The position numbers and the translations under genes are program-made. Below the pieces are notes generated by a model. It had not been told where the DNA came from, ran no database searches, and saw only the letters and a list, made by a program, of their open reading frames with translations. From NCBI RefSeq assembly GCF_016591975.1, contig NZ_AP024169.1, positions 3,511,001-3,575,000 on the forward strand: a stretch of 64,000 nucleotides of DNA, written 5' to 3'. This DNA is from Anaeromicropila herbilytica (GTDB lineage Bacteria; Bacillota; Clostridia; Lachnospirales; Lachnospiraceae). This document shows, one piece after another, positions 10,824-19,304 of this stretch (position 1 is its first letter; each line of letters starts with the position of its first letter).

Positions 10824-10852
10824 TTGACATACGCTTTTGTTTATACTAAGAT
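10824..10852 (+). promoter_or_regulatory. rpsT promoter
   Basis: Perfect -35 TTGACA at 10824-10829, a 17-bp spacer, and -10 TAAGAT at 10847-10852. The predicted leader is about 85 nt, ending in GGAGGT and a TTG start. Confidence 0.75.
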
Positions 10853-10946
10853 ATAAAGGATGTTTACATTAGATCGACCGTGTCCGGCTTTAATGAAACA
10901 AATAATCTAAATAAAAAAATCATACAATCATTGTGGAGGTGTACAA

Positions 10947-11210
10947 TTGGCTAACATTAAATCTGCAAAAAAACGTATTTTAGTCAACGAAACAAAGGCT
11001 TTAAGAAATAAAGCAGTTAAATCAAAAATCAAAACTTTAATAAAGAAAGTTGAATCAGCTGTGGCTGCAAGCGATAAAGAACTTGCTTTATCTAGTTTAA
11101 AAACAGCAAGCGTTGAAATCAACAAAGCTGCAAGCAAAGGTGTTTATCACAAGAAAACAGCTTCTAGAAAGATTTCTCGTTTAACATTAGCTGTTAACAA
11201 AATTGCTTAA
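10947..11210 (+). CDS. rpsT: 30S ribosomal protein S20
   Basis: An 87-residue basic protein starting MANIKSAKKRILVNE and ending SRLTLAVNKIA, the canonical S20 sequence that binds 16S rRNA early in 30S assembly. The start is TTG at 10947-10949, preceded by GGAGGT with a 6-nt gap. A non-AUG start is known for rpsT in other bacteria and fits autogenous control. It is a single gene with its own promoter and terminator, divergent from gpr. Confidence 0.98.
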   Translation: MANIKSAKKRILVNETKALRNKAVKSKIKTLIKKVESAVAASDKELALSSLKTASVEINKAASKGVYHKKTASRKISRLTLAVNKIA

Positions 11211-11227
11211 TTTAATTAAGAATAGAT

Positions 11228-11254
11228 AGGTTGTCCGAATGGACAACCTTTTTT
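11228..11254 (+). terminator. rpsT terminator
   Basis: AGGTTGTCC-GAAT-GGACAACCT perfect stem with a four-base loop, followed by TTTTTT. Confidence 0.95.
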
Positions 11255-11429
11255 ATTTACTTTTTCATAATATTTCTTCTTAATGGATAGAACTTTGTTT
11301 CATTCTATCTATTAATCTTTAACATTTCTTACTATTTTCTCCATTATGCATATGGAAATATTTTACTATCTTTGGTATCCTATATAAAACAAGCAATTAT
11401 GTATTAGATAATATAAAAATGTAGAAAGG

Positions 11430-11508
11430 AATGCAATATTAGAGTTCTTATAAGCTCTCTAATTGGTGGTAACACTTCTGTGTAAATGTGTTGCCAAATG
11501 GGTATGAA
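11430..11508 (+). promoter_or_regulatory. Structured leader of the Ig-like exported protein gene
   Basis: Two adjacent hairpins precede the coding region: TTAGAG..CTCTAA around 11439-11462, and GGTAACAC (11468-11475) with GTGTTGCC (11488-11495) around a 12-nt loop. The second ends 13 nt before the ATG at 11509. It matches no riboswitch consensus I know; it could simply be a translational hairpin. Confidence 0.35.
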
Positions 11509-12339
11509 ATGAAAAAAAAATATTCTAAATATTCGTTATTCAATTATATCATTCTATTTGAACTTATTGTAATTCTAGGTTTATTGACTTCGTCTATAAG
11601 TCTAGCAGCTTCTTATAAATTAAATAAAACGAAACTGACAATGCATATTAGTCAATCCATTACATTAAAAGTAAATGATTCTAAACATTATATATCTTGG
11701 ACAAGTAGCAATAAGAAAGTTGCAATTGTTTCTACAGATGGAAAAGTAACAGCTCTCGCTTCCGGCAAAGCAATCATTACGGCCTCAATAGTTAATCAAA
11801 AGTTAAAATGTAATATTCATGTTAAAAAACCAAACGGTAAGAATAACAATCCTTATATTGGATATGATCAAAAAACAATGTTATTCCAAGACTATATTTT
11901 CTCAAAGTCACAAGAAATAAGCATGCAATTGGAACAAACTATTGTAGGCGATAGTGCATACGAGATTCTGCGTAATGAAAATATGTTTAACAAGAAACCC
12001 ACTAAGAACACGCACTGGATTCTATACCAATTTCATTTAAAATATAGAAAAGGCTCTGGTACTAAGACCTTATCTGCGTCTGATGTTCTTCAAAATTATA
12101 AGTGCTTTTATGAATCTGACGGTAAGACTCCAGTAAAAGTAAAAGAATTTGCTTTTTTTAATAAATTAAGAGCAGGCAAAGATCTATACGATGTTGTGTT
12201 AAAAGAAGGCGAAGAGTCGGATGTGTGGGTTGGAATACTAATAGATAACTCCATCTCCTATCCGCTTTACCGAATTCCTGTGAAAGGCGAGAAATATCTA
12301 TGGTTTTCAACAAATCCTATTGTAACCCAAAATGATTAA
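11509..12339 (+). CDS. Exported protein with bacterial Ig-like (Big_2) domain
   Basis: I chose the ATG at 11509 (MKKKYSKYSLFNYIIL) because it gives a clean signal peptide (about 1-33, ending LAAS). An in-frame GTG at 11488 would lie inside the leader hairpin. The mature protein starts with a Big_2-like domain (about 35-100: LKVNDSKHYISWTSSNKKVAIVS, then VTALASGKAIITA), similar to the one in the subtilase near the left end. The remaining ~170 residues have no family I recognise; a region with VWVGILIDNS resembles beta-sandwich exported domains of the DUF4352 type only weakly. Probably extracellular or wall-associated; function unknown. Single gene, convergent with the MATE gene. Confidence 0.75.
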   Translation: MKKKYSKYSLFNYIILFELIVILGLLTSSISLAASYKLNKTKLTMHISQSITLKVNDSKHYISWTSSNKKVAIVSTDGKVTALASGKAIITASIVNQKLKCNIHVKKPNGKNNNPYIGYDQKTMLFQDYIFSKSQEISMQLEQTIVGDSAYEILRNENMFNKKPTKNTHWILYQFHLKYRKGSGTKTLSASDVLQNYKCFYESDGKTPVKVKEFAFFNKLRAGKDLYDVVLKEGEESDVWVGILIDNSISYPLYRIPVKGEKYLWFSTNPIVTQND

Positions 12340-12351
12340 TATACTTTATAC

Positions 12352-12431
12352 AAAAGGCTACCCTTAAAATAAAGAACCTCTCCCTGTTATATAGAAGGAA
12401 GTGCTTCATTATTTTAAAGATAGCCTTTTCA
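12352..12431. terminator. Bidirectional terminator between convergent genes
   Basis: AAAAGGCTA..TTAAAATAA pairs with TTATTTTAA..TAGCCTTTT over ~80 bp, with A and T runs at the two ends. It serves both the Ig-like protein gene and the MATE gene. Confidence 0.8.
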
Positions 12432-12438
12432 AAATATT

Positions 12439-13782
12439 TTAATTTGCGCTTAATTGCGCTTTTCCAACAAAACTGTGAATCCAATCTGCTTTTTTATAAT
12501 AAATAAGAAATGCGATTGAACTTAAGCACCACGTAAGTGGATATGCCCAGAATACTACCCGTATGTCTGGTATGACATTTACCATTATGGTTATATAAGA
12601 AATTCGGATCACACACCAACAGACAAGCATAACAATCATCGGGATCGTCGATTTACCTGCACCCCTTAAGATACCCGCTAAACAGTGAGATAAGGCAAGT
12701 AGGAAATAGAATAAGGCTTCTATTCTAGCTTGCATAACACCGAACTCTATCACATTCGGTTGACTGTTAAAGAATCTAATTAATATAGGCGCTAGAATCC
12801 ATAACAGAATACCGACACTTTCCGCTAACATGACACCAGTAACAATTCCAAAACGAGCACCTTTCTTGGCACGATCATACTGTTTTGCTCCAAGGTTCTG
12901 TCCAATAAAAGTAGTTAACGCAACGCTAAAACTTGTAATTGGTAAAAAAGCAAATCCTTCAAGTTTGGAATAACTACCACATCCAGCCATAGCTACAGAA
13001 CCAAAATTATTGATATTTGCTTGTACTATAACATTTGCAAATGCGATTACCGAATTCTGAACACCTGTTGGTATTCCCATTTTTAGCAACCTGATTAGCA
13101 TTTTACGATTAATTCGAATCTTCTTTATATAAACTCTATGTACACCATCAACTTTTAGGAGCTTATAAAATCCTAGAAAAGCACTTACAAACTGAGCAAT
13201 TACGGTTGCTATAGCTGAACCACCAATTCCCAATCCAAGAACAGCTACAAATAGAATCTCAAGAATCACATTTACTACAGATGATATAATTAGATAGTAA
13301 AGTGGGTGCCTGCTGTCACCAACAGCTTGAAAGATACCCATACAAGTATTGTACATAACAATTCCAATTCCACCTGCAAAATATAATCGAAAATATAAAA
13401 CAGAATTGTGAAATACATCGTCTGGTGTTCCCATCATTTTAAGCATCCAAGGAGTAAATCCCATTCCGGCAATGGTAACTAAAATTCCCGCTATAAATCC
13501 AAATGCTATTGTGGTATGTACCGCAACCGATAATTCCTCCATATCTTTTGCCCCATAATACCTTGCAATCACTACACCTGCACCTACGAAAATACCATTA
13601 ATAAATCCAACAATTAGGAAAATCAAACTTCCTGAAGAACTTACCGCCGCTAGTGCATCCTTACCTAGAACATTTCCAACAACTAATGAATCGACTATAT
13701 TATAGAGTTGTTGAAATAAATTACCAAGAAATATTGGCATCGCAAATAATACAATTTTTTTTGAAATCTTTCCTTCTGTCAA
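12439..13782 (-). CDS. MATE family efflux transporter
   Basis: A 447-residue multidrug/toxin extrusion protein with about 12 membrane segments and the two MatE halves: FAMPIFLGNLFQQLYNIVDS at the start of the first, and LKMGIPTGVQNSVIAFANVI starting the second. It exports organic cations or drugs using Na+ or H+. The start is TTG (13780-13782), preceded by AGGAAGGA at 7 nt. It is 26-30% identical in appearance to the other MATE gene at 19305-20639 (same family, separate acquisition or old paralogy). Monocistronic; the substrate cannot be told. Confidence 0.92.
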   Translation of the reverse strand: MTEGKISKKIVLFAMPIFLGNLFQQLYNIVDSLVVGNVLGKDALAAVSSSGSLIFLIVGFINGIFVGAGVVIARYYGAKDMEELSVAVHTTIAFGFIAGILVTIAGMGFTPWMLKMMGTPDDVFHNSVLYFRLYFAGGIGIVMYNTCMGIFQAVGDSRHPLYYLIISSVVNVILEILFVAVLGLGIGGSAIATVIAQFVSAFLGFYKLLKVDGVHRVYIKKIRINRKMLIRLLKMGIPTGVQNSVIAFANVIVQANINNFGSVAMAGCGSYSKLEGFAFLPITSFSVALTTFIGQNLGAKQYDRAKKGARFGIVTGVMLAESVGILLWILAPILIRFFNSQPNVIEFGVMQARIEALFYFLLALSHCLAGILRGAGKSTIPMIVMLVCWCVIRISYITIMVNVIPDIRVVFWAYPLTWCLSSIAFLIYYKKADWIHSFVGKAQLSAN

Positions 13783-13995
13783 AGTTTTATCCTTCCTATC
13801 TTTTATTCCCTAAATAAATATGATAGATGAAATATCTAAGATAATCAAGTCTATTTGCATATGTTTTTTATTACCAAATATAATAGAATTAAGTAATTCC
13901 TGCTCTTTTATCCTAAAAATCATGGTAGTACCTTTATCCCAAAAAGCATGTTCAGGATTGACAACATCACTATTTTCTGTTAATATTCAATCACC

Positions 13996-14107
13996 GAAAG
14001 GGAGTAGCTAACATTGAAAGATGTTTACGATAGCATCAATTCGATTACATATGAATTCATCAATTCATTCAGGTAATCTGCTTCGTAACTAAGTAGCAAG
14101 ACTTTTG
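13996..14107 (+). promoter_or_regulatory. Riboswitch-like leader of kup (yybP-ykoY/Mn2+-type architecture suspected)
   Basis: The 5' strand AAAGGGAGTAGC (13997-14008) and the 3' strand GTAGCAAGACTTTT (14093-14106) closely resemble the two conserved sides of the yybP-ykoY (manganese) riboswitch, AAAGGGGAGUAGC and AGCAAGACCUUU. P1 forms between CGAAAG (13995-14000) and CTTTTG (14102-14107). P2 is TAACAT..ATGTTTA and P3 is GATTAC (14043-14048) with GTAATC (14073-14078). A last hairpin CTGCTT..AAGTAG lies before the 3' strand. The P1 3' strand overlaps the 5' arm of the terminator that follows, so folding of P1 would permit transcription. Class assignment is by motif memory only. Confidence 0.5.
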
Positions 14108-14147
14108 TTGTAACGTCAAGTGGACGGCACAATAATAGTCTTTTTTT
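14098..14147 (+). terminator. Leader terminator upstream of kup
   Basis: AAGACT (14098-14103) pairs with AGTCTT (14137-14142), with inner TTGT/ACAA and GTC/GAC pairs, followed by TTTTTTT. It lies about 95 nt before the kup start, so it is an attenuator rather than the end of a gene. Confidence 0.8.
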
Positions 14148-14240
14148 ATGTATACATATATACATTTTGTTAGTTAGTATAGCAGAAATTATTAAGCTAT
14201 CATACATTGAATACTGATGCAAGATGAAAGGGAGATTAAA

Positions 14241-16244
14241 ATGAAATCGCTTATGAAGCAAAATAATATTCCCAAATTAACTTTAGGTGGGATATTAGTA
14301 ACATTAGGTGTCGTTTATGGTGATATAGGAACTTCACCACTTTACGTAATGAAATCGGTCCTCCAGGGAAATGGTGGATTAGAGCATGTATCGGAAAATT
14401 TTATTCTAGGAACACTTTCCTTGGTGTTCTGGACGATTACAATCCTAACAACAATTAAATATGTTCTTATTACATTAAAAGCTGATAATAAGGGAGAGGG
14501 TGGAATATTCTCTCTCTATACATTAGTTCGTAGTCGTGCAAAATGGTTGATTATTCCCGCAATGATTGGGGGTGCCGCCTTACTAGCTGATGGTATGTTA
14601 ACACCTGCTGTAACCGTAACCTCCGCCGTTGAGGGCCTTAAGTTAATCCCTCAATTTCAAGATATTTTTGGAAATAATCAAAATAACATTATTATGATTG
14701 TTATCATTATTATCATATTGCTCTTCTTTATTCAGCATATCGGTACTGACTTTATCGGAAGAATGTTTGGTCCAATTATGTTTGTATGGTTTAGTAGTTT
14801 AGCTATATTTGGTGTTATAAACATAGCACATGATCCAACCCTATTACGAGCACTATCACCACATTATGCAATCAGTATCCTTTTTAGTAGCGATAATAAA
14901 ATGGGCTTCTTTATTCTAGGAAGTATATTCTTATCCTCAACTGGTGCCGAAGCTCTTTACTCAGATCTTGGGCATGTAGGAAGAAAAAATATATATACCA
15001 CTTGGCCCTACGTTAAAGTATGTTTACTATTAAACTATTTTGGTCAAGGTGCATGGATTTTATCAGTGAAGAATAATTCATCCTTTTATAATCATGAAGA
15101 TCTGAATCCATTTTATCAAATGATTCCTGATGCATTTTTAATATACGGTATTATTATATCAACACTTGCCGCTATTATTGCCTCTCAAGCTTTGATATCA
15201 GGATCCTTCACACTAGTATCCGAGGCGATTAAGTTAAATCTATTTCCAAAATTACATACTATGTACCCATCTAGTACCAAAGGACAACTTTATATTCCTT
15301 CCATTAATAAAATATTATGTATCGTATGCATTGGTGTCGTTCTTTTCTTTAAAAACTCAGCACACATGGAAGCAGCATACGGTCTTGCAATTACAGTAAC
15401 AATGTTAATGACAACCATTCTTCTATTTAATTATTTATTAAAGAAAGGCACTCCTCTCGTACTTGCATGTTTTATGTTCTTATTCTTTGCGATGTTTGAG
15501 ACATCTTTCTTCCTTTCAAATGTTGTGAAATTTACACATGGTGGATTTGTAGCTGTTATTATCGCACTTGTAATCATATTAGTCATGTATATATGGAATA
15601 GAGCACATTCTATCAAGATTCGTTTAACTGAAAATGTTCCAATTGAAGATTATAAAGATCAGTTAAATCGTTTGCGCCAAGATGATTCACAGCCATTATA
15701 TGCAAATAATCTGGTATTCCTAACGAGCTGCGGTAAACCACATGAAATTGATCGAAAAATCATGTACTTCCTCTTAGATAAACGACCTAAGAAAGCTGAC
15801 GTGTACTGGTTCGTACACATGTCAGTAACAGACGAACCTCATCAAGCAGAATATTCTGTTGATACCTTTGGTACTTCTTATATCGTAAAAGTTAATCTTA
15901 AACTAGGCTTTCGAGTAGAGCAGAAATTAAATGTATTCTTAAGACAGATTGCATCTGAATTAGTGAAGAATGGAGAAATTGAGCTTCAATCAAGCACTTA
16001 TACAACTATGCCTGGACGAAAATTAGGTAATTTCCGTTTCGTTCTGATACAAGAAGTACTTTCTAACGAATCCGAAATATCATCATGGGATTCTTATATA
16101 TTAAGAGCAAAGTTTTTCATTCAAAAATTTACAGTTTCTCCAACTAGTTGGTTTGGCCTTGATACGAGTGATGTTTATATCGAAAAAGTTCCATTATTCA
16201 TTGGACATCCGAAGCGTATTACATTAACAAGAATTGATAAATAG
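14241..16244 (+). CDS. kup: Potassium uptake protein Kup
   Basis: KUP/HAK/KT family K+ (and Cs+) symporter of 667 residues, with 12 membrane segments in the first ~455 residues and a cytoplasmic C-terminal domain. The signatures LGVVYGDIGTSPLYV, DNKGEGGIFSLY and STGAEALYSDLGHVG are present. The start at 14241 is preceded by AAAGGGAG at 7 nt; an upstream in-frame ATG at 14217 has no ribosome site. Kup expression in Firmicutes is often set by c-di-AMP riboswitches. Here the leader instead looks like the yybP-ykoY type, which is unusual for a potassium transporter. Monocistronic, with a strong terminator. Confidence 0.96.
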   Translation: MKSLMKQNNIPKLTLGGILVTLGVVYGDIGTSPLYVMKSVLQGNGGLEHVSENFILGTLSLVFWTITILTTIKYVLITLKADNKGEGGIFSLYTLVRSRAKWLIIPAMIGGAALLADGMLTPAVTVTSAVEGLKLIPQFQDIFGNNQNNIIMIVIIIIILLFFIQHIGTDFIGRMFGPIMFVWFSSLAIFGVINIAHDPTLLRALSPHYAISILFSSDNKMGFFILGSIFLSSTGAEALYSDLGHVGRKNIYTTWPYVKVCLLLNYFGQGAWILSVKNNSSFYNHEDLNPFYQMIPDAFLIYGIIISTLAAIIASQALISGSFTLVSEAIKLNLFPKLHTMYPSSTKGQLYIPSINKILCIVCIGVVLFFKNSAHMEAAYGLAITVTMLMTTILLFNYLLKKGTPLVLACFMFLFFAMFETSFFLSNVVKFTHGGFVAVIIALVIILVMYIWNRAHSIKIRLTENVPIEDYKDQLNRLRQDDSQPLYANNLVFLTSCGKPHEIDRKIMYFLLDKRPKKADVYWFVHMSVTDEPHQAEYSVDTFGTSYIVKVNLKLGFRVEQKLNVFLRQIASELVKNGEIELQSSTYTTMPGRKLGNFRFVLIQEVLSNESEISSWDSYILRAKFFIQKFTVSPTSWFGLDTSDVYIEKVPLFIGHPKRITLTRIDK

Positions 16245-16266
16245 CATTTACTAAATAGAATGATTC

Positions 16267-16340
16267 GAGATGTTGTACACTTTAACCCACTCCTGCAATA
16301 ATAGCAGTGGGTGGCTCAAGTGTACAACATCTCCTTTTTA
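16267..16340 (+). terminator. kup terminator
   Basis: Very stable two-part hairpin: GAGATGTTGTACACTT pairs perfectly with AAGTGTACAACATCTC, and inside it CCCACTCCTGC pairs with GCAGTGGGTGG. CTTTTTA follows. The 16-bp outer stem is unusually long. Confidence 0.9.
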
Positions 16341-16461
16341 TCCCTATCAATATTCAACAAGCTTTAGTCTTGTACCCATTCGACTTAATAATTCATTTGT
16401 TATAGTCTCCACATACCTGGCAATATTCATTACACTGATTATTTATTTCTATACTATTTAT

Positions 16462-17259
16462 TCAATCTAAGTTACTTAAATATTCTTCTAGACAGATTCC
16501 TCGTTCATGAATCACCTTTGCTACTTTTTTACCAACATATCTAAAATGCCAAGGTTCATAACAAGTACCTGTTATATTCGTTTTATCTTTGGGATACCTT
16601 AAGATAAAACCATATTTATAGCTATTTTCTCTTAGCCAAGAATAGACTTCATCATTCGTGCATCTATTCTTTTCTGCATTAATATCAAGTGCAAGTCCTA
16701 TTTGATGTTCGCTTGTTCCTGGTGATGCCACCCAAGTATTGGCTAATTCTACTGCATCTTTCCTTTTATATCCCTGTTCTAAATATTTATTTACTTTGTC
16801 ATCAAAAAGACTTTGCTGTTTCTCATTCGAACGAAATGCTGATCCGATCAGAGGGTAGATACCTTCACTTCTTGCATCGTCAAACATTTCTTGTAATTCG
16901 GGATAGATTCTTTCATCAATCTGGTAATCATTTTTCAAAGTCTTTAAATGAATTGAAAAATCATCTGGTATTGCATTCCACCTATTCACAAGAATTAGGT
17001 TCCATGCTTTGTCCTTTGAATTCTCCTGAATATGATTATGATTATCTTCCTGACTGCTTGTCCTATTACTTAGCTCCTGAATGATATTTGTATTTTGCAC
17101 TTTTTCAAATGTATCATTTATCGTGGTCCCTCCATACAGATATAGAGCAATTATCGTCAGAAAGGTGAATATCAATAGATACCTAGTAATCTTTCTTTTT
17201 CTTTTCTTCTTATGTGTTCTCACCACTGGTTTTGTTCTCATTCTAGCCACTTCGTTCAT
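16462..17259 (-). CDS. VanY/DacB-type D-alanyl-D-alanine carboxypeptidase
   Basis: Membrane-anchored LAS-family zinc peptidase. A very basic start (THKKKRKRK) is followed by one membrane segment (about 26-43) and the M15B domain. The zinc ligands are in TSEHQIGLALDIN (SxHxxGxAxD) and EPWHFRYVG; SAFRSNEKQQSLFD is the substrate-loop motif. It trims the terminal D-Ala of peptidoglycan stem peptides. I chose the ATG at 17257-17259, which has GAAGGAAGG 8 nt upstream, rather than the longer frame from 17292. It lies downstream of a VanS/VanR-like pair but behind a terminator-like hairpin. No vanHAX genes are near, so this is wall remodelling rather than proven glycopeptide resistance. Confidence 0.88.
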   Translation of the reverse strand: MNEVARMRTKPVVRTHKKKRKRKITRYLLIFTFLTIIALYLYGGTTINDTFEKVQNTNIIQELSNRTSSQEDNHNHIQENSKDKAWNLILVNRWNAIPDDFSIHLKTLKNDYQIDERIYPELQEMFDDARSEGIYPLIGSAFRSNEKQQSLFDDKVNKYLEQGYKRKDAVELANTWVASPGTSEHQIGLALDINAEKNRCTNDEVYSWLRENSYKYGFILRYPKDKTNITGTCYEPWHFRYVGKKVAKVIHERGICLEEYLSNLD

Positions 17260-17285
17260 TAAATAACCTTCCTTCTTACAAAACA

Positions 17286-17336
17286 AAAGCATCCTTGTTT
17301 TTCGTATATAACTATACCAAAAACAAGAATGCTCTT
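17286..17336 (-). terminator. Terminator between the sensor kinase and the VanY-like gene
   Basis: AGCATTCTTGTTTTT (minus strand) pairs with AAAAACAAGGATGCT and is followed by TTTTGTTTTG. It separates the kinase from the carboxypeptidase, so the latter is either read through or has its own promoter in the 30 bp beyond. Confidence 0.7.
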
Positions 17337-17393
17337 TATTTGCACTTTCCTATATATATTCTACTTTTTTCTAATGAAATTCTTACGATTTTC

Positions 17394-18509
17394 CTACAAA
17401 AGTGGAATTCTTACCTCAAAGGTTATGATTTCATTTTCACTGTGAGCTAATATCTCACCCCTGTGGAGTTCGACAATCTCTTTTGCTATTGCAAGTCCAA
17501 GTCCAGCGCCACCACTTTTTGATGTACGGGAAGTATCTAGACGATAAAACTGTTCAAATATACGTTGTAATTTTTCTTCTGGAATCGTATTACCATGATT
17601 ATTAAATACTATAACTACTGTATTCTCCTTTTGTCTGATTGTAATATCTATTGTACTATTTTCAAAGCTGTAATTCACTGCATTCCGAAGTAAATTATCA
17701 AAAACACGTTGCATCTTATATACATCAAACATCATTGTTATATTGGAATCTGAATGTAACGTACATTGTAAGTTCTTCTCAAGAAACATTGGCTTAAATT
17801 CATATATGATCTGCTCTAACATTCTAGTTAGATTCACACGACTTAATTCAAGTGTCAGCGTAGATAAGTTAAAACGAGTAATTTCAAAAAATTCATTAAT
17901 CAAATCTTCCAGGCGTTCTGCTTTATCTAAAGAAATGGTAAGATACTTTTCTTGAAGTTCTTCTGATATCTGTCTTTCATCTCGCAATAGACTAAGATAA
18001 CCAATTACCGATGTAAGTGGAGTCTTTAGATCATGCGCAAGATATACAACTAAGTCATTCTTACGTTGCTCTGCTTCTTTCGTTGCTCTTTCATTCTCCC
18101 TGACATTCAACTTAATCTGATTCATCTTATTTTCAACTTCTATTAATTCAGTAGGTAGCTTTATTAATTCTCTATCATTATGATAAATATTTTCGGTAGC
18201 TTCCAGAACGTTATCTAAATATCCCAACGACTTCCTCCATGCACTTAGAAGAACAATAATAACCCCTATAAAGCAGAATACAATTGCAATAAACGGTGCG
18301 TTGTATTCAAAATATTTTAGTATATTATACAAACTTTCATCATCATACCAAGTATATTGTGCACAAATTAATTTGCCAACTACTAACGTGATGCTAAAGA
18401 AGGTGATAATAGCAGCGATTTGTATGAGTGCACGGACGATCAAACGCCTTGTCAGCTCTTTTTTAAGATTTGTACTACTTCTTTGATCTTCTTTGCTATA
18501 ACTCAACAC
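17394..18509 (-). CDS. VanS-like sensor histidine kinase
   Basis: A 371-residue membrane kinase with two membrane segments (about 24-49 and 71-91) and a very short ~20-residue external loop. HAMP-like and coiled regions follow, then the HisKA box with the phospho-acceptor His159 (LAHDLKTPLTSVIG). The HATPase domain has N box NLLRNAVNYS and G box GGAGLGLAI. The short sensor loop suggests detection within the membrane, as in the intramembrane-sensing and VanS types. The start overlaps the response-regulator stop by 14 bp, so translation is coupled. Confidence 0.9.
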   Translation of the reverse strand: MLSYSKEDQRSSTNLKKELTRRLIVRALIQIAAIITFFSITLVVGKLICAQYTWYDDESLYNILKYFEYNAPFIAIVFCFIGVIIVLLSAWRKSLGYLDNVLEATENIYHNDRELIKLPTELIEVENKMNQIKLNVRENERATKEAEQRKNDLVVYLAHDLKTPLTSVIGYLSLLRDERQISEELQEKYLTISLDKAERLEDLINEFFEITRFNLSTLTLELSRVNLTRMLEQIIYEFKPMFLEKNLQCTLHSDSNITMMFDVYKMQRVFDNLLRNAVNYSFENSTIDITIRQKENTVVIVFNNHGNTIPEEKLQRIFEQFYRLDTSRTSKSGGAGLGLAIAKEIVELHRGEILAHSENEIITFEVRIPLL

Positions 18510-19215
18510 GATACCCCACTCCCCATACCGTTTTTATGAATTTTGGTTTCTTAGCTGGCTCGTTCAACTTTTCTCGTAAACGTCCTATATGTGCCATAAC
18601 TGTATTGTTATTATCCAGATATTTTTCACCCCATACTGCTTCAAAAAGCTCCTCTGATGACACCACCTTACCTCTTTGATCACACAAATACCAAAGAATT
18701 GAGAACTCGATTGGAGTAAGCGACAGCTCTTTGCCGTACAAAGTACATTGATGAGTATCCTTATTAATCAGCAATCCTTTGATGTCATATTCCTTTGTTT
18801 CTTCTTTACTATTCATTTCATCTAAGTCTATTTCTTCTTGATGATTGTATCTTACATACCTTCGTAATTGAGTTTTCACACGAGCAACCACCTCAAGTGG
18901 ATTAAATGGCTTGGTTATATAATCATCAGCACCAATCGTCAATCCCATTATCTTATCCATATCCTCAACTTTCGCTGTCAACATAATGACTGGATAGAAA
19001 TGTTTCTTTCTAATCTGTTTACATATATCAAATCCATTAATATCAGGAAGCATTACATCTAGAATCGCCATATCTAGTTTGGTAGTGGCGATACATTCTA
19101 GGGCATCCATTCCATTGTAATATTTATATACTTCATATCCATCATTTTTAAGATAGACTTCAATTAAATCAGCAATTTCTTTTTCATCATCTACGATTAA
19201 AATGTTCCCATTCAT
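18496..19215 (-). CDS. VanR-like OmpR-family response regulator
   Basis: 239 residues: receiver domain with acidic pair DD9-10, phospho-acceptor Asp53 (ILDVMLP), Thr in LTAK and Lys in TKPFNPLE. It is joined by an acidic linker to an OmpR winged helix (about 135-238, EAVWGEKYLDNNNTVMAHIGRLREKL). It is the partner of the overlapping kinase. The order regulator-kinase-VanY resembles van regulatory clusters, so D-Ala/peptidoglycan stress control is a reasonable inference. Confidence 0.92.
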   Translation of the reverse strand: MNGNILIVDDEKEIADLIEVYLKNDGYEVYKYYNGMDALECIATTKLDMAILDVMLPDINGFDICKQIRKKHFYPVIMLTAKVEDMDKIMGLTIGADDYITKPFNPLEVVARVKTQLRRYVRYNHQEEIDLDEMNSKEETKEYDIKGLLINKDTHQCTLYGKELSLTPIEFSILWYLCDQRGKVVSSEELFEAVWGEKYLDNNNTVMAHIGRLREKLNEPAKKPKFIKTVWGVGYRVEL

Positions 19216-19304
19216 TTGTTTTCTCCTATGATAAATTTTTCATATTTATCATTTTAGCATAATTGAATGAGGAATAAAATGTTATTTTTGGTGTTGGTTT
19301 ATAA

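Noticed and set aside
16462..19215. Vancomycin resistance cluster
   Set aside because: Only regulator, kinase and carboxypeptidase homologues are present; vanH, vanA-type ligase and vanX are missing.
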